A model generated the notes under the pieces. It worked only from the letters and a program-made list of their open reading frames with translations. It did not search any database and had not been told where the DNA came from. Positions 1-8,398 of a stretch of DNA of 64,000 nucleotides are shown here, piece by piece. The position numbers were made by a program, and so were the translations under genes. The stretch is from Verrucomicrobiota bacterium (GTDB lineage Bacteria > Verrucomicrobiota > Verrucomicrobiia > Verrucomicrobiales > DEV007). The stretch covers positions 1-64,000 of the forward strand of contig JAGWVU010000025.1 in assembly GCA_018970725.1 (NCBI GenBank), read 5' to 3'. The stretch's first letter is position 1. The number at the start of each line of letters is the position of its first letter.

Positions 1-72
1 TGAGCACCCGGCGAGGAGGGTGATCAAGGCCAGAACTCCGAGGCGGGCGGCGTTGGAGGGACGAATGTTCAT
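1..72 (-). CDS. Lipoprotein, N-terminal fragment (rest lies left of window)
   Basis: An ATG at 72-70 opens a leftward frame of 24 codons that runs off the window edge. The translation has a short basic start (MNIRPSNAAR), a hydrophobic stretch (LGVLALITLL) and then LLAGC, a good lipobox with Cys at residue 23. This shows a lipoprotein anchored in a membrane by lipidation of that Cys. Nothing can be said about the mature domain. The gene diverges from the secreted hypothetical gene at 563, with a long AT-richer spacer between them. Confidence 0.6.
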   Translation of the reverse strand, partial: MNIRPSNAARLGVLALITLLAGCS

Positions 73-562
73 ACGATTGCGGCGGACTCTGACTAATTCC
101 AGCTGGTAAGGTTGCGCCAAAAGAACGGCAAGTGAATTATCCGTTTTCGTGGGTTTTTTGTCGAAAGTTTAGCGTTTGCCTTATAAATCCTAAATTATTT
201 TTACACTGTATAATCAGGATTAAGCATTCAGTCAAGTCAGTCAGCAGGAACATTTTCCGGCAATCCTGACCGGTTCACCAAGCTGGGGAATAGGATGCCG
301 GAGCGGGTTCTTTCCTGCCCCCAAAAGCTTCAATCGTCACCCGGGAGGCTGGCGGGGCGAGATGATCGATTGTTGATGCGTCAGGCGGGGGCGCACCTGC
401 GGTATCGGTCGGGATTTTGGAGGTTTGTCCCCGGCCCGGGGCCCGTTTTCAAAGCGCGGGGGGAGGCTGGATGATCTCCGCGGGAGGGCGAAGACGGGAG
501 GTCATCCTTCGATCCCGATGGGAATGAGTGGCAATTCTTCGCGAGGCTGCTAGAGATCGGGG
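73..562. other. Long intergenic region with AT-rich promoter-like core
   Basis: I see no convincing gene in these 490 bases. About 120-260 is far richer in A+T than the rest of the window and includes a perfect TATAAT at 209-214 on the plus strand, without a good -35 box at normal spacing. The region separates two divergent genes, so it probably holds both promoters. Bases 300-560 return to high GC and show no recognisable element; they could be a long 5' leader of the 563 gene. Confidence 0.4.
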
Positions 563-1429
563 ATGTCGTGCCGGATCCTGCTGTTTTTGATTTGCCTGCC
601 CGCGCTGCAAGGGGCGCTGGCGCAGGAGGAGGCACGCGAGGAAGGGGCGGCCGTTTCGGGGCGAACGATTCCGGAAACGAGTGAGATCGAGGGCGGGCCG
701 GAGGAATCCGGTTCTCCGGAGAGCCTGAGCCGGCAGCGACTCCGTGGCGGACGCGCGGAATGGCTCTCCTTGTCCAAGCTGCGTTCGCCGGGAGGCGGCG
801 AAGGGGTAACCCCGGGGGGAACCACGGCATCATCCGCAACGGGGAGTGATGCGGAGCAGGACGGCGAAGCCGGTCGGGAAGTTCGGGAGGAGGGGCCGGG
901 ACCGGAGGAGTTCCCACCGTTGTGGGAGCGCCTGCTGAAAATGCCTTCCCGATTGGTGGCGGGGAAGGAAGAAGCGCCGCGTGCGGATTACTACAGTGTG
1001 GAGGGCGACGGGGCGTCGTTCCATTTGACGAACTTCGAAGTTCCCTGGGAGACCAAGGAATTCGACATCAAGGAGGGGATGGTCGGCCGGAGTCTCGGGG
1101 AAGGAGAAAAGTGGGCTTGGGTGGAACTGCACACCGGAGCCGTGGGGTTGATGCGCAAGAAACATTTGTCCGGCGCGAGCCGCTCGCAGATTGATCGTTT
1201 CCTGAGCCTCGAGGCGGAATCGCGCAAACCGGTGACGTCCGGGCCGGCCGCCCGGGATCCGTATGAAGGGTTGACTGTTCCGATGCAGCGGGGGCGCTCC
1301 CCACTGTCCTTGCGCCGGGTATCGGAATCCGGGGAAGCTCCGGAGGCGGAACGGGTGGAGCCGCCCAAGGCCGAAGCCGGGGCCACGCCCGCACCGCAAG
1401 CGCCGCTTGAGACCCCCCCGGCGGACTGA
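563..1429 (+). CDS. Secreted hypothetical protein, possible SHD1-like segment
   Basis: The 288-residue product starts with a signal peptide (MSCRILLFLICLPALQGALA). A long low-complexity region rich in Glu, Gly, Pro and Ser follows to about residue 150. A compact, ordered-looking segment spans roughly 150-220. Within it, the stretch WVELHTGAVGLMRKKHLSGA followed by SQIDRFL resembles the SHD1 (SLA1 homology 1) pattern of Planctomycetes and Verrucomicrobia, where a Gly-rich turn is followed by 'LS..D..yl'. The C-terminus is again Pro/Ala-rich. The likely location is periplasmic or extracellular. No function is assigned. The ATG at 563 was chosen because it directly starts the signal peptide. Confidence 0.6.
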   Translation: MSCRILLFLICLPALQGALAQEEAREEGAAVSGRTIPETSEIEGGPEESGSPESLSRQRLRGGRAEWLSLSKLRSPGGGEGVTPGGTTASSATGSDAEQDGEAGREVREEGPGPEEFPPLWERLLKMPSRLVAGKEEAPRADYYSVEGDGASFHLTNFEVPWETKEFDIKEGMVGRSLGEGEKWAWVELHTGAVGLMRKKHLSGASRSQIDRFLSLEAESRKPVTSGPAARDPYEGLTVPMQRGRSPLSLRRVSESGEAPEAERVEPPKAEAGATPAPQAPLETPPAD

Positions 1430-1446
1430 GAGGGATCCGCTCCCGG

Positions 1447-2589
1447 TCAACGGGTGGCGGACAGGGGCAGGAACAGAGTGGCGGCCATGGCCCGGTGTTG
1501 GGAAGGCCGGTCCTTTTCCGTGAGGCAATGGATGACCTGCCATGGCTTCCCGGCGAAGATGTAATCGATCCGCATCCACGGGCCCCTCAGGCTGAGAGGA
1601 TTGCGGGTCACACCGGGGAAGGTGAAGCCGAATCCCCGGCCGGCGGCGGTGTGGGCGTCCGTCAACCGACCCGAAATCCGCCGGTGAATGGCTCCTCCGG
1701 CGGGTGCGTTGAAATCCCCGGCGACCAGAAACGGCAGCGGTTCCTTTTCGCAGAGGGCGAGGAAGGCATCGGTTTGGCGGATCCGATCGTCCCACCATTC
1801 CTGGAGGACACGGCGCTTAGCCGCGAACGGGGTGCCGGGGAGCCCGAGCAGACCGTAGAGGAATCCGCCGCGGGCGATGCTCCGGAGGTGATCGCGCGGG
1901 GTGAGGACATGAACGTTGTAGAGGGCGATCCGGCGGCCGGCCACCTCCAGCTCGAACCGGGCGGCGATCGGGGCCGGGCCCTTGGTGGAGGGAACGGTGA
2001 CAAGCTCGGAAGCGAGGATGGGAAAGCGGCTCAGGAGGGTGAATTCCCCGACCCCGGCGACGTGGGAGAAGGTTTCATAGCCCTTGGCGTCTTGGAAACC
2101 CCGGGCCCGTCCCTTGGCGTCCTGGAGGATGATGAGATCCGGGTTGGTCGATTGGATGAAGGGCTGGAGGCTCTGGTTCATGTGTTCCCCGCGGTTGTAA
2201 GTCAGCAGGGTGAGGCTCGTGCCCCCGGCGGTGGCCGGAACGGCTTCGGGTTGGTGGAACTGCCAGCCCATGACCAGCCAGACAAAGGCCGTGCCTGCTG
2301 CCAGTTGGGTGAACGCCATTCTCCAGTGAAAGGGCAGGGTGACGATGAAGAGGAAGGGCAGGGGTAGCAGGAAAACGGTTCCGGGCAGGTAAAGCAGGAA
2401 CGCGGTGGTGATGTTGTGTTCACCGATGAACCGCAGAGCGAAGGCGATCCCCACGAGATAGAGCGTGAAGAGGGCCGTAAGGATGGTGAGGGCGCGCCGG
2501 ATCCAGGCGATCACCCCGCTGATGAAGGTTCGCCGCGATGCTTCGTCGCGCAGGGCATCCCCGAGACGTTGGAGCAGATGATCAAGCAT
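1447..2589 (-). CDS. Membrane-anchored endonuclease/exonuclease/phosphatase family protein
   Basis: The 380-residue protein (start MLDHLLQRLGD) has about three N-terminal membrane segments (residues ~25-115) followed by an EEP fold. Visible family motifs are LTLLTYNRG, LIILQDAKG, VHVLTPRDH, VAGDFNAP (metal-binding GDFN), RIDYIFAG and SQHRAMAATL (catalytic His). The metal-binding Glu usual in 'LQE' is Asp here. The family hydrolyses phosphodiesters or phosphomonoesters; the substrate is unknown. The start at 2589 overlaps the upstream deacetylase-like gene by 8 bp, which suggests coupled translation. It is the last gene of a three-gene set with a glycosyltransferase, so a role in cell-surface glycan or lipid head-group processing is possible, but that is inference. 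Confidence 0.8.
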   Translation of the reverse strand: MLDHLLQRLGDALRDEASRRTFISGVIAWIRRALTILTALFTLYLVGIAFALRFIGEHNITTAFLLYLPGTVFLLPLPFLFIVTLPFHWRMAFTQLAAGTAFVWLVMGWQFHQPEAVPATAGGTSLTLLTYNRGEHMNQSLQPFIQSTNPDLIILQDAKGRARGFQDAKGYETFSHVAGVGEFTLLSRFPILASELVTVPSTKGPAPIAARFELEVAGRRIALYNVHVLTPRDHLRSIARGGFLYGLLGLPGTPFAAKRRVLQEWWDDRIRQTDAFLALCEKEPLPFLVAGDFNAPAGGAIHRRISGRLTDAHTAAGRGFGFTFPGVTRNPLSLRGPWMRIDYIFAGKPWQVIHCLTEKDRPSQHRAMAATLFLPLSATR

Positions 2590-3676
2590 GGGAGCGCCGG
2601 TAGAGGTGGTTCCGGTGGTCGCCCGGGGGATTCGTGAGACCGTCCTCGGCGGCGTGGAGGATATTGACCAGTTCCCTGGCGGTGACGTAGTGAAGGGAAA
2701 GGTTGGAGTCTTGGCAGAATCGGCCGAGAGCCTCATGAAAGGCCCGCATTTTTTCGCCGAGCAGGGTCCCGTAGTTCCGGGGAATGCCTCCGTGGGTGTG
2801 CAGTTTGACGAAAATCCAGTTGGGTTGCCCTTGAACCTGGATCCGTTGGGCGGTCCAGGTGAGCAGGCGCTGGAGGGACGGAGGGTTCGCCCCGGTCAAG
2901 TCTCCGTTTTCCAGCTTGGGGATCAGGCCCCATTTGCGGCGGCGCCAGTCCGGGGCCAGCGGTCCCTGGACGAGCAGCAGATGATCCGGGGACTGGCGGA
3001 GGCGGGCGGTTTGGCCGACTGCGACCGGCGTTCCGGAATCGTGCGCCTTCCGCCGGGGGGCGTCGGCGGCGTAATAGAGGGAATTGATGGTGCGGGTTTG
3101 GGTCGGATGCGGAGCGGACGGCATGGTGAAATCCGCATAGCATCCGGTGGCGCGCAGAATCGGGATTTCCCGGTCCACCCCGCAACCTTTGCCGCCGGGG
3201 GCGGAGTTGTTGAGGGCCCAATTTCCATGGATGAAACCATAGACCGTTCTTCCCAGCGGATCTTCAGCCAGCAGACCATGACGGCGTAGAACGGCTTTGC
3301 CCGTCTCCAGCGATTCCCGGAATCCTTCCACGGTATCGTTGTGATGATGGAGATGGATTTCCACTTCGGACCCTGTCGCCGCGCAAAGATCGCTCAAAGG
3401 GCCGACCAGTTCCTCGTGGTATTGTTCAACGGGGTAGAAAAAGGTGTGCTTGGGAGGGTGTCCGTCCGCATCCCGGAAAGCGGCGGTGAGGGCGGGAAAG
3501 GAATCCTGCCAGACGCGGAGGCGTGATTCGGCCCCGGCAAGGTCGGTATCGTGCAAGGGTTCGAAGTGATCGCAAACACAAAGCATGAGGTGCACCGGGC
3601 CTGGTGCCAGGGAAGGAATTTTGCGGCTGAGATAGGGGATCAGCCATTTGTCGGCGGCACGGAGCATGGGCGGCAT
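2582..3676 (-). CDS. Polysaccharide-deacetylase-like protein
   Basis: The 364-residue cytoplasmic-looking protein has no signal peptide. Features consistent with a NodB/deacetylase-type barrel are an early CVCDHFEP motif, a His-rich HLHHHND stretch (~residue 107), YGFIHGNWALNN, and a late FVKLHTHGG strand. Such proteins occur in exopolysaccharide and lipid-glycan clusters, but I cannot identify the classical TFDDG motif, so activity is uncertain. Its ATG follows directly on the TAA stop of the glycosyltransferase gene (TAAATG on the minus strand), and its 3' end overlaps the EEP gene. The three genes therefore look like one translationally coupled operon. Confidence 0.65.
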   Translation of the reverse strand: MPPMLRAADKWLIPYLSRKIPSLAPGPVHLMLCVCDHFEPLHDTDLAGAESRLRVWQDSFPALTAAFRDADGHPPKHTFFYPVEQYHEELVGPLSDLCAATGSEVEIHLHHHNDTVEGFRESLETGKAVLRRHGLLAEDPLGRTVYGFIHGNWALNNSAPGGKGCGVDREIPILRATGCYADFTMPSAPHPTQTRTINSLYYAADAPRRKAHDSGTPVAVGQTARLRQSPDHLLLVQGPLAPDWRRRKWGLIPKLENGDLTGANPPSLQRLLTWTAQRIQVQGQPNWIFVKLHTHGGIPRNYGTLLGEKMRAFHEALGRFCQDSNLSLHYVTARELVNILHAAEDGLTNPPGDHRNHLYRRSHA

Positions 3677-4822
3677 TTACCAAGTCACTCCCGGGCCGGA
3701 CCGCCGGCCTCCGGGCATTCGCAGGTAGAAAAGAAGAGCCATGACGGAAGTCCACTGCAGAAACAGAAAGGCGGCCGGGATGGTCACGAGTCGTGAGGAA
3801 ATTCTCGGAAAAATCAATCCGAGGGCGGCGAGGAAAAGCAGGACGCCCTCCGCGGCGAAAACGGCCCGATGGAAAGGCAGGGTCCGGGCGAGAAGGGCGC
3901 TGGATGTCAGGGTCGTGAGCAGCAGGGGCGCTCCCATGAGCCTCAGGTAGCGGTGGCAGAAGAGTTGCCACCACAGGCGGCAGCGCCAGGGCAACAACCA
4001 GCCTGGATACCGGAAGAGCATCTGGTAATTCCCCGCCAGGGTGCGCGGCTTGCGGCGGCGTTCCTTGGCCGGATCCAACCGCTGCGGTTCGAGGGCAACC
4101 GCCTCCGGCTCGAAGAGGATCCGGAAGCCGCGATTGGCGATCCGCATGGGGATCACCACGTCATCGAGGAGCGTATCTACGGGCAGGTGTTCGAAGAGTT
4201 CCCTGCGGATGGCGTAGATGGCTCCTGTGCAGCCGATGGCGGAGTCGAACGCGGATTCCCAGCGCCGGACAAACTTTTCCAAGCGCCAATACACATCCAC
4301 TCCCCGCCCGGCTCCGGCGGTCGAGGGCTCGATCTCAAGGTTTCCGCTCACCGCACCGGTCCGTGGATCGGCAAAATGGTGGAGCAACCGATCAGTCGCG
4401 CCCGGAGCGAAGGATTGGCGGGCATCGCAGAAGACGATGATTTCCCGGCTCGCCAGACGGGCCCCGTGGTTCAGACCGCGCGCCTTGCCCCCGCGCGGCA
4501 CTTCCTCCACCCGGATTCTGGGATCGTTCAGGGCCCGAGCGCGCGCGGCCGTTTCGTCCCGGCAACCGTCGCAAATGATGAGGATCTCATCGTCCGGAGC
4601 GGATTGCGACTCGAGCAGATTGCGCAGCCTGGCTTCGATCCGTTGCTGTTCGTTGTGAACGACAAGGAGGAAAGAGGCGCGTGGGCGCGACGGGGAAGGC
4701 GGGAGGTCCCGGGACCGGGGGTGGAGACGGCCGAGGAGGAAACAGAGGACGGGATAGCCGGCGTAGGCAAAGCCAATCAAGCCGGCAGAGAGCCAGAAAA
4801 GCAGTTGCAGGAGATTCTCCAA
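3677..4822 (-). CDS. Family 2 glycosyltransferase with C-terminal membrane segments
   Basis: From the TTG at 4822 the product is 381 residues. I chose TTG because GAGG lies 8 bases upstream and the translation then begins with a membrane segment (LLQLLFWLSAGLIGFAYAGY). The GT-A domain follows: SFLLVVHNEQQRIEARL, LIICDGCRDE, a DxD-like FCDARQSF, CTGAIYAIRRELF and LLDDVVIPMRI. Near the C-terminus come QRR-like basic residues and two or three hydrophobic helices. This is the layout of processive or membrane-bound GT2 enzymes that use nucleotide-sugars on a lipid or polymer acceptor. It is the first gene of the operon with the deacetylase-like and EEP proteins. The acceptor and sugar are unknown. 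Confidence 0.85.
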   Translation of the reverse strand: MENLLQLLFWLSAGLIGFAYAGYPVLCFLLGRLHPRSRDLPPSPSRPRASFLLVVHNEQQRIEARLRNLLESQSAPDDEILIICDGCRDETAARARALNDPRIRVEEVPRGGKARGLNHGARLASREIIVFCDARQSFAPGATDRLLHHFADPRTGAVSGNLEIEPSTAGAGRGVDVYWRLEKFVRRWESAFDSAIGCTGAIYAIRRELFEHLPVDTLLDDVVIPMRIANRGFRILFEPEAVALEPQRLDPAKERRRKPRTLAGNYQMLFRYPGWLLPWRCRLWWQLFCHRYLRLMGAPLLLTTLTSSALLARTLPFHRAVFAAEGVLLFLAALGLIFPRISSRLVTIPAAFLFLQWTSVMALLFYLRMPGGRRSGPGVTW

Positions 4823-4892
4823 TCCGGTTGCCTCGGTCCCAGTTTTTAGCTTCGGGACGTTTGGTTGGCAACCACTCCGGGCGAAAAATTGC

Positions 4893-4934
4893 GGGGGGAG
4901 AACTTCTCCCCCCGGTTCCCTGGGGGAGAAGTTC
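4893..4934 (-). terminator. Strong hairpin/palindrome at end of small secreted-protein gene
   Basis: Bases 4900-4912 (GAACTTCTCCCCC) pair perfectly with 4922-4934 (GGGGGAGAAGTTC) around a 9-base loop. In addition 4893-4913 is a near-perfect 21-base palindrome that shares one of those arms. Read on the minus strand the element overlaps the stop codon of the 4933-5217 gene and is followed by GCAATTTTT. It is probably the transcription terminator of that gene. The two alternative pairings are unusual. Confidence 0.6.
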
Positions 4935-5217
4935 AGGCGGAATGATGCTTTCTGCAGAAGCGGTGGTGCCGGTGGGGATGGTCCTTGACGAGGACGCCGT
5001 TGACCCATTTGTGGAGGTGTTTGTAGACATGGCAGCAGTCCTTGACGACGACCTTCTCCTTGACGAGGTGGTGCCGGGGCCTTTCCACCAGCTTGTGTTT
5101 CTCCACGCGCCGGCAGTAGGGGGCGTCGCTCTCAGCGGCGGCGTGACCGGCTTGGGATTGGGTGAGGGTGATCATTCCGATCACGAGAATTCCGGGGAGG
5201 ATGGGTTTTGGTTTCAT
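4933..5217 (-). CDS. Small His/Cys-rich secreted protein
   Basis: The 94-residue product starts with a signal peptide (MKPKPILPGILVIGMITLTQ, with probable cleavage after the following Ala/Gly/His stretch). The mature ~65 residues hold four Cys (YCRR, DCC, FCRK) and about eleven His, many in pairs (RHH, HPHRHH, KHH). That composition suggests metal binding or a disulfide-bonded envelope peptide. No family is recognised. It reads leftward and ends in a strong hairpin, so it is probably its own transcription unit, upstream of but separate from the glycosyltransferase operon. Confidence 0.55.
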   Translation of the reverse strand: MKPKPILPGILVIGMITLTQSQAGHAAAESDAPYCRRVEKHKLVERPRHHLVKEKVVVKDCCHVYKHLHKWVNGVLVKDHPHRHHRFCRKHHSA

Positions 5218-5388
5218 GGGTTTTGCGGGGACGGAAGAGCGGTGCAATGCCGTTCCTGTTCCCCAATCTTTCTATCGTTGAGAAACGGGCGGGTTCAAAC
5301 CGAGGAGACCCTGCGGGGTTTGGCGGTCCCGGTGCCGCCGGAAGCGCGGGGGGGAGGCTACGGAAGACCTTGAAGCACCCTGTCCGGT

Positions 5389-7002
5389 ATGGTTTCTTCA
5401 GGGGTGTCTGCAATCTCCAACCCGCCGGACGCTCCGGTGATCGATATCATCCTGCCGTTGGCGGTTTCGGAAAGCGACGACGCGATCCGCGCGGCAGTGG
5501 CGGCCCGGTTGGGGGTGCCGGAGGGGAGGGTCAAGGGCGTCCGCGTGCGGAAGCATTCACTCGACGCCCGGAAACGGGAGATCAAGGTGCAGTTGCGGCT
5601 CGAGGTGGGGATCGATGCCCCGCTGCCTCCGGAGGAACCGCCGCGGCGGACCTATCCGCGGGTGCCGGATGGGGCGGCGCGTGTCGTCATCGTGGGGGCC
5701 GGACCGGGAGGTTTGTTTGCGGCCTTGCGCTGTCTCCAGACGGGGCGCAAGCCGATCGTTCTGGAGCGCGGAAAAGACGCGTCCAGCCGGCGTTACGATC
5801 TGGCGCCGATTTTGCGGCGCGGCGTGGTCGATGAGGAATCGAACTACTGTTTTGGCGAGGGCGGGGCGGGGACGTTTTCCGATGGCAAACTCTACACCCG
5901 GGCGACGAAGCGGGGGCCGGTGCGGGAAGTTTACGAGACGCTGGTGGCCCACGGGGCGCCGGAGCGGATTCTGGTCGATGCCCATCCGCACATCGGGTCC
6001 AACTTGCTGCCGAACGTGGTCAAGGCGTTGCGGGAGAGCATCCGGGCGGCCGGGGGGGAAGTCCATTTCGGGGCCAAGGTGACGGACCTGATGCTCTCGG
6101 GCGGTCGAATCCATGGGGTCATTCTGGCCGGAGGCGGGGAAGTGCCCGGGGAGTCGGTGATTTTGGCGACCGGACATTCCGCCCGGGACGTCTACCGGTT
6201 GTTGGTGCGGCGCGGCGTGCGCCTGGAGCAAAAGCCGTTCGCGATGGGGGTGCGGATCGAGCACCCGCAGGCGTTGATCGACCGCTTGCAATATCATTAT
6301 CCGCCGGGGACGGAGCGGCCCCGGTTGCTTCCGGCGGCCCGCTATGGATTGGCGACGAAGATCCGGGGGCGCGGGGTGCACTCGTTTTGCATGTGTCCGG
6401 GAGGGTTCATCGTGCCGGCGGCCACCGCCAACGATCAGGTGGTGGTGAACGGAATGAGTTTGTCACGCCGGGATTCCCCGTTTGCGAACAGCGGTCTGGT
6501 GGTTTCCGTGGAGCCGGAGGATACGGAGCCCTATCGGGAGGAATATGGCGTGTTGGCGGGGATCGCGATGCAGGAGGCGTTGGAGCACACCGCGAAACGG
6601 ACCGGTGGAGGCGGGCAGGTCGCGCCCGGGCAGCGGGTGATCGATTTTTTGCAGCGGCGCGATTCCCGGGAATTGCCGGGGACGAGCTATTTTCCGGGGG
6701 TGCGGGCGACGCGACTTGACGAACTCCTTCCGGGATGGATGGCGAACCGGATGCGCGAGGGGTTGACCCTGTTCGGGCGTCAGATGCGCGGTTATCTGGA
6801 CGAGGAAGCGCTCTTGATCGGATTCGAGACGCGAACGAGTTCCCCGGTGCGGATTCCGCGGGATCCGGAAACCCTCGAGCATCCGGAGTTGGCCGGGCTG
6901 TATCCGTGCGCGGAGGGAGCGGGCTACGCCGGCGGAATCGTCAGCGCGGCCCTGGATGGTCTGCGTTGCGCCGCCGCGGCGTGCGCGGAACGGGTCGGCT
7001 AA
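5389..7002 (+). CDS. NAD(P)/FAD-dependent oxidoreductase (YhiN/COG2509-like)
   Basis: The 537-residue protein has an N-terminal ~90-residue alpha/beta segment, then a dinucleotide-binding motif VVIVGAGPGGLFAAL (~100-114) and an acidic end of the second strand (PIVLERGKD). FGEGGAGTFSDGKLYTR, ILATGHSARDVY and a C-terminal GLYPCAEGAGYAGGIVSAAL, which closes over FAD, also match. These are typical of the COG2509 flavoproteins found widely in bacteria; the substrate is not established. Length fits the family (~520). It stands alone between the small secreted-protein gene and the convergent msrAB pair. Confidence 0.85.
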   Translation: MVSSGVSAISNPPDAPVIDIILPLAVSESDDAIRAAVAARLGVPEGRVKGVRVRKHSLDARKREIKVQLRLEVGIDAPLPPEEPPRRTYPRVPDGAARVVIVGAGPGGLFAALRCLQTGRKPIVLERGKDASSRRYDLAPILRRGVVDEESNYCFGEGGAGTFSDGKLYTRATKRGPVREVYETLVAHGAPERILVDAHPHIGSNLLPNVVKALRESIRAAGGEVHFGAKVTDLMLSGGRIHGVILAGGGEVPGESVILATGHSARDVYRLLVRRGVRLEQKPFAMGVRIEHPQALIDRLQYHYPPGTERPRLLPAARYGLATKIRGRGVHSFCMCPGGFIVPAATANDQVVVNGMSLSRRDSPFANSGLVVSVEPEDTEPYREEYGVLAGIAMQEALEHTAKRTGGGGQVAPGQRVIDFLQRRDSRELPGTSYFPGVRATRLDELLPGWMANRMREGLTLFGRQMRGYLDEEALLIGFETRTSSPVRIPRDPETLEHPELAGLYPCAEGAGYAGGIVSAALDGLRCAAAACAERVG

Positions 7003-7012
7003 CGGCGGAGGG

Positions 7013-7585
7013 TTACTCCTTCTTGGGAGCGCCTTCCGCCGGGGCTTTGGTCTCGGTCGGGAAGGGGACGAACTTGAGGACGGTTCCGTTGATGCAGTAA
7101 CGCTTGTCGGTCGGGGTGTTGTAGCCTTCACCGGTGAAGACGTGCCCGAGGTGGCCGTCGCACACGGCGCAACGGACTTCGGTTCTTGCATACCCCAAAT
7201 GGTAATCTGTCGAGGTCTTGATGTTCTTGGCCTTGGAAGGGTCGTAAAACGAGGGCCAGCCGCAGTGGGAATCGAACTTCTCCTTGGAACTGAACAGTTC
7301 CGTTCCACAACCCGCACAAAAGTAGGTGCCGCCGCCCTGGTGTTTGAACTCGCTGTAAACCGGACCGTTGGACCGCTCCGTCCCGGCCTGGCGGAGGATG
7401 CGGTATTGTTCCGGGGTGAGGATCTTGCGCCATTCTTCGTCGGTCTTCTCGACGGCTTTGGCGGGTTGTTCGGGGGCCTGCTTGAGGACTTCGATGATCG
7501 GCTTGGCGGGATCGGCGGCCATGAGGAGCAAGGGGGCGGAAGAGATCGCGGCCAAGGCGGGGATGAGTCGGGCTGGGAAGGTCAT
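7013..7585 (-). CDS. msrB: Exported peptide-methionine (R)-S-oxide reductase
   Basis: The 190-residue product has a signal peptide (PALAAISSAPLLLMAADP), so it acts outside the cytoplasm, where it reduces the R-epimer of methionine sulfoxide in proteins. Family residues are all present: zinc ligands C90/C93 (CAGC) and C139/C142 (CAVC), HCGWPSF with C108, DGHLGHVF, and catalytic C164 in RYCINGTVL. Its ATG at 7585 overlaps the msrA stop by 4 bp, so the pair is coupled. The C-terminal ~20 residues are a Pro/Ala/Lys tail not needed for the fold. Confidence 0.93.
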   Translation of the reverse strand: MTFPARLIPALAAISSAPLLLMAADPAKPIIEVLKQAPEQPAKAVEKTDEEWRKILTPEQYRILRQAGTERSNGPVYSEFKHQGGGTYFCAGCGTELFSSKEKFDSHCGWPSFYDPSKAKNIKTSTDYHLGYARTEVRCAVCDGHLGHVFTGEGYNTPTDKRYCINGTVLKFVPFPTETKAPAEGAPKKE

Positions 7586-8208
7586 TCGGGCGACTGGTTG
7601 GTTTGAGTGGGGGCGTTCTCGAGGTTGAGTTTCTTCAACTTGGGGCTGATCACGACCCGGCAATACCCGGCGAACTTGTTCCGGTTGTAATAGTTCTGGT
7701 GGGATTCCTTGGCCGGGTAGAAGGTGGAGGCGGCGCTGATTTCCGTCACAATGGGGTCTTTGAAGTGCGGTTGCGCCTCTTTGCGGGAAGCCTCGGCGAC
7801 TTGTTTCTGTTCCGGGGAATGGTAAAAAATGGCGGAACGGTATTGGGTGCCTTCGTCGGCTCCCTGGCGGTTCAAGGTCGTGGGGTCGTGCAGTTGCCAG
7901 AAGATTTCGACGAGTTCTTTGAAGGAGACCTTGGCCGGATCGAACTCCACCTGGATGACCTCGGCATGACCGGTGGTGCCCTCGCAGACCTGTTCGTAAC
8001 TCGGGTTCGGCACGGAACCGCCCATGAAACCGGAGGTGGACTTCAGGACGCCTTCGACGCGTTGCATGACGGCTTCGGTGCACCAATAACAGCCGGCCCC
8101 GAAGGTGGCGGTCTCGGTTTTCACGGGATCTGCGGCAGAAACGGAACCGGCGAGAGCGGTGGACATGGCGGCGATCAGGATGGGGAACGAATGGTTCGAG
8201 AGAGACAT
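7582..8208 (-). CDS. msrA: Exported peptide-methionine (S)-S-oxide reductase
   Basis: The 208-residue protein starts with a signal peptide (ILIAAMSTALAGSVSAAD). The catalytic motif FGAGCYWCTEAV follows, with C40 as nucleophile. GFMGGSVPNPSYEQVC, GHAEVIQVEFD, FWQLHDPTTLNRQG, GTQYRSAIFY and the C-terminal YYNRNKFAGYC, with a likely resolving Cys, complete the family pattern. It reduces the S-epimer of Met sulfoxide. It is the first gene of a two-gene operon with msrB, giving full periplasmic Met repair by two separate proteins instead of the fused MsrAB seen elsewhere. Confidence 0.93.
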   Translation of the reverse strand: MSLSNHSFPILIAAMSTALAGSVSAADPVKTETATFGAGCYWCTEAVMQRVEGVLKSTSGFMGGSVPNPSYEQVCEGTTGHAEVIQVEFDPAKVSFKELVEIFWQLHDPTTLNRQGADEGTQYRSAIFYHSPEQKQVAEASRKEAQPHFKDPIVTEISAASTFYPAKESHQNYYNRNKFAGYCRVVISPKLKKLNLENAPTQTNQSPE

Positions 8209-8398
8209 AAAGGATCAGGGTTCGATGCGTTGGACGGTGTTCCTTGCGGAATCCAATTCCTCCGGGCTTTGAATCTTATCCAACGAGCATGTTCAAACAG
8301 GGAAACGGTCGGCGGGGGGCGATTCTCTCAAAAAACCGGGGGCAGGCCATCCGCAGGCCGGATAAATTGGAAGCTGGCACTTTTCCGATTCCCCGGGT

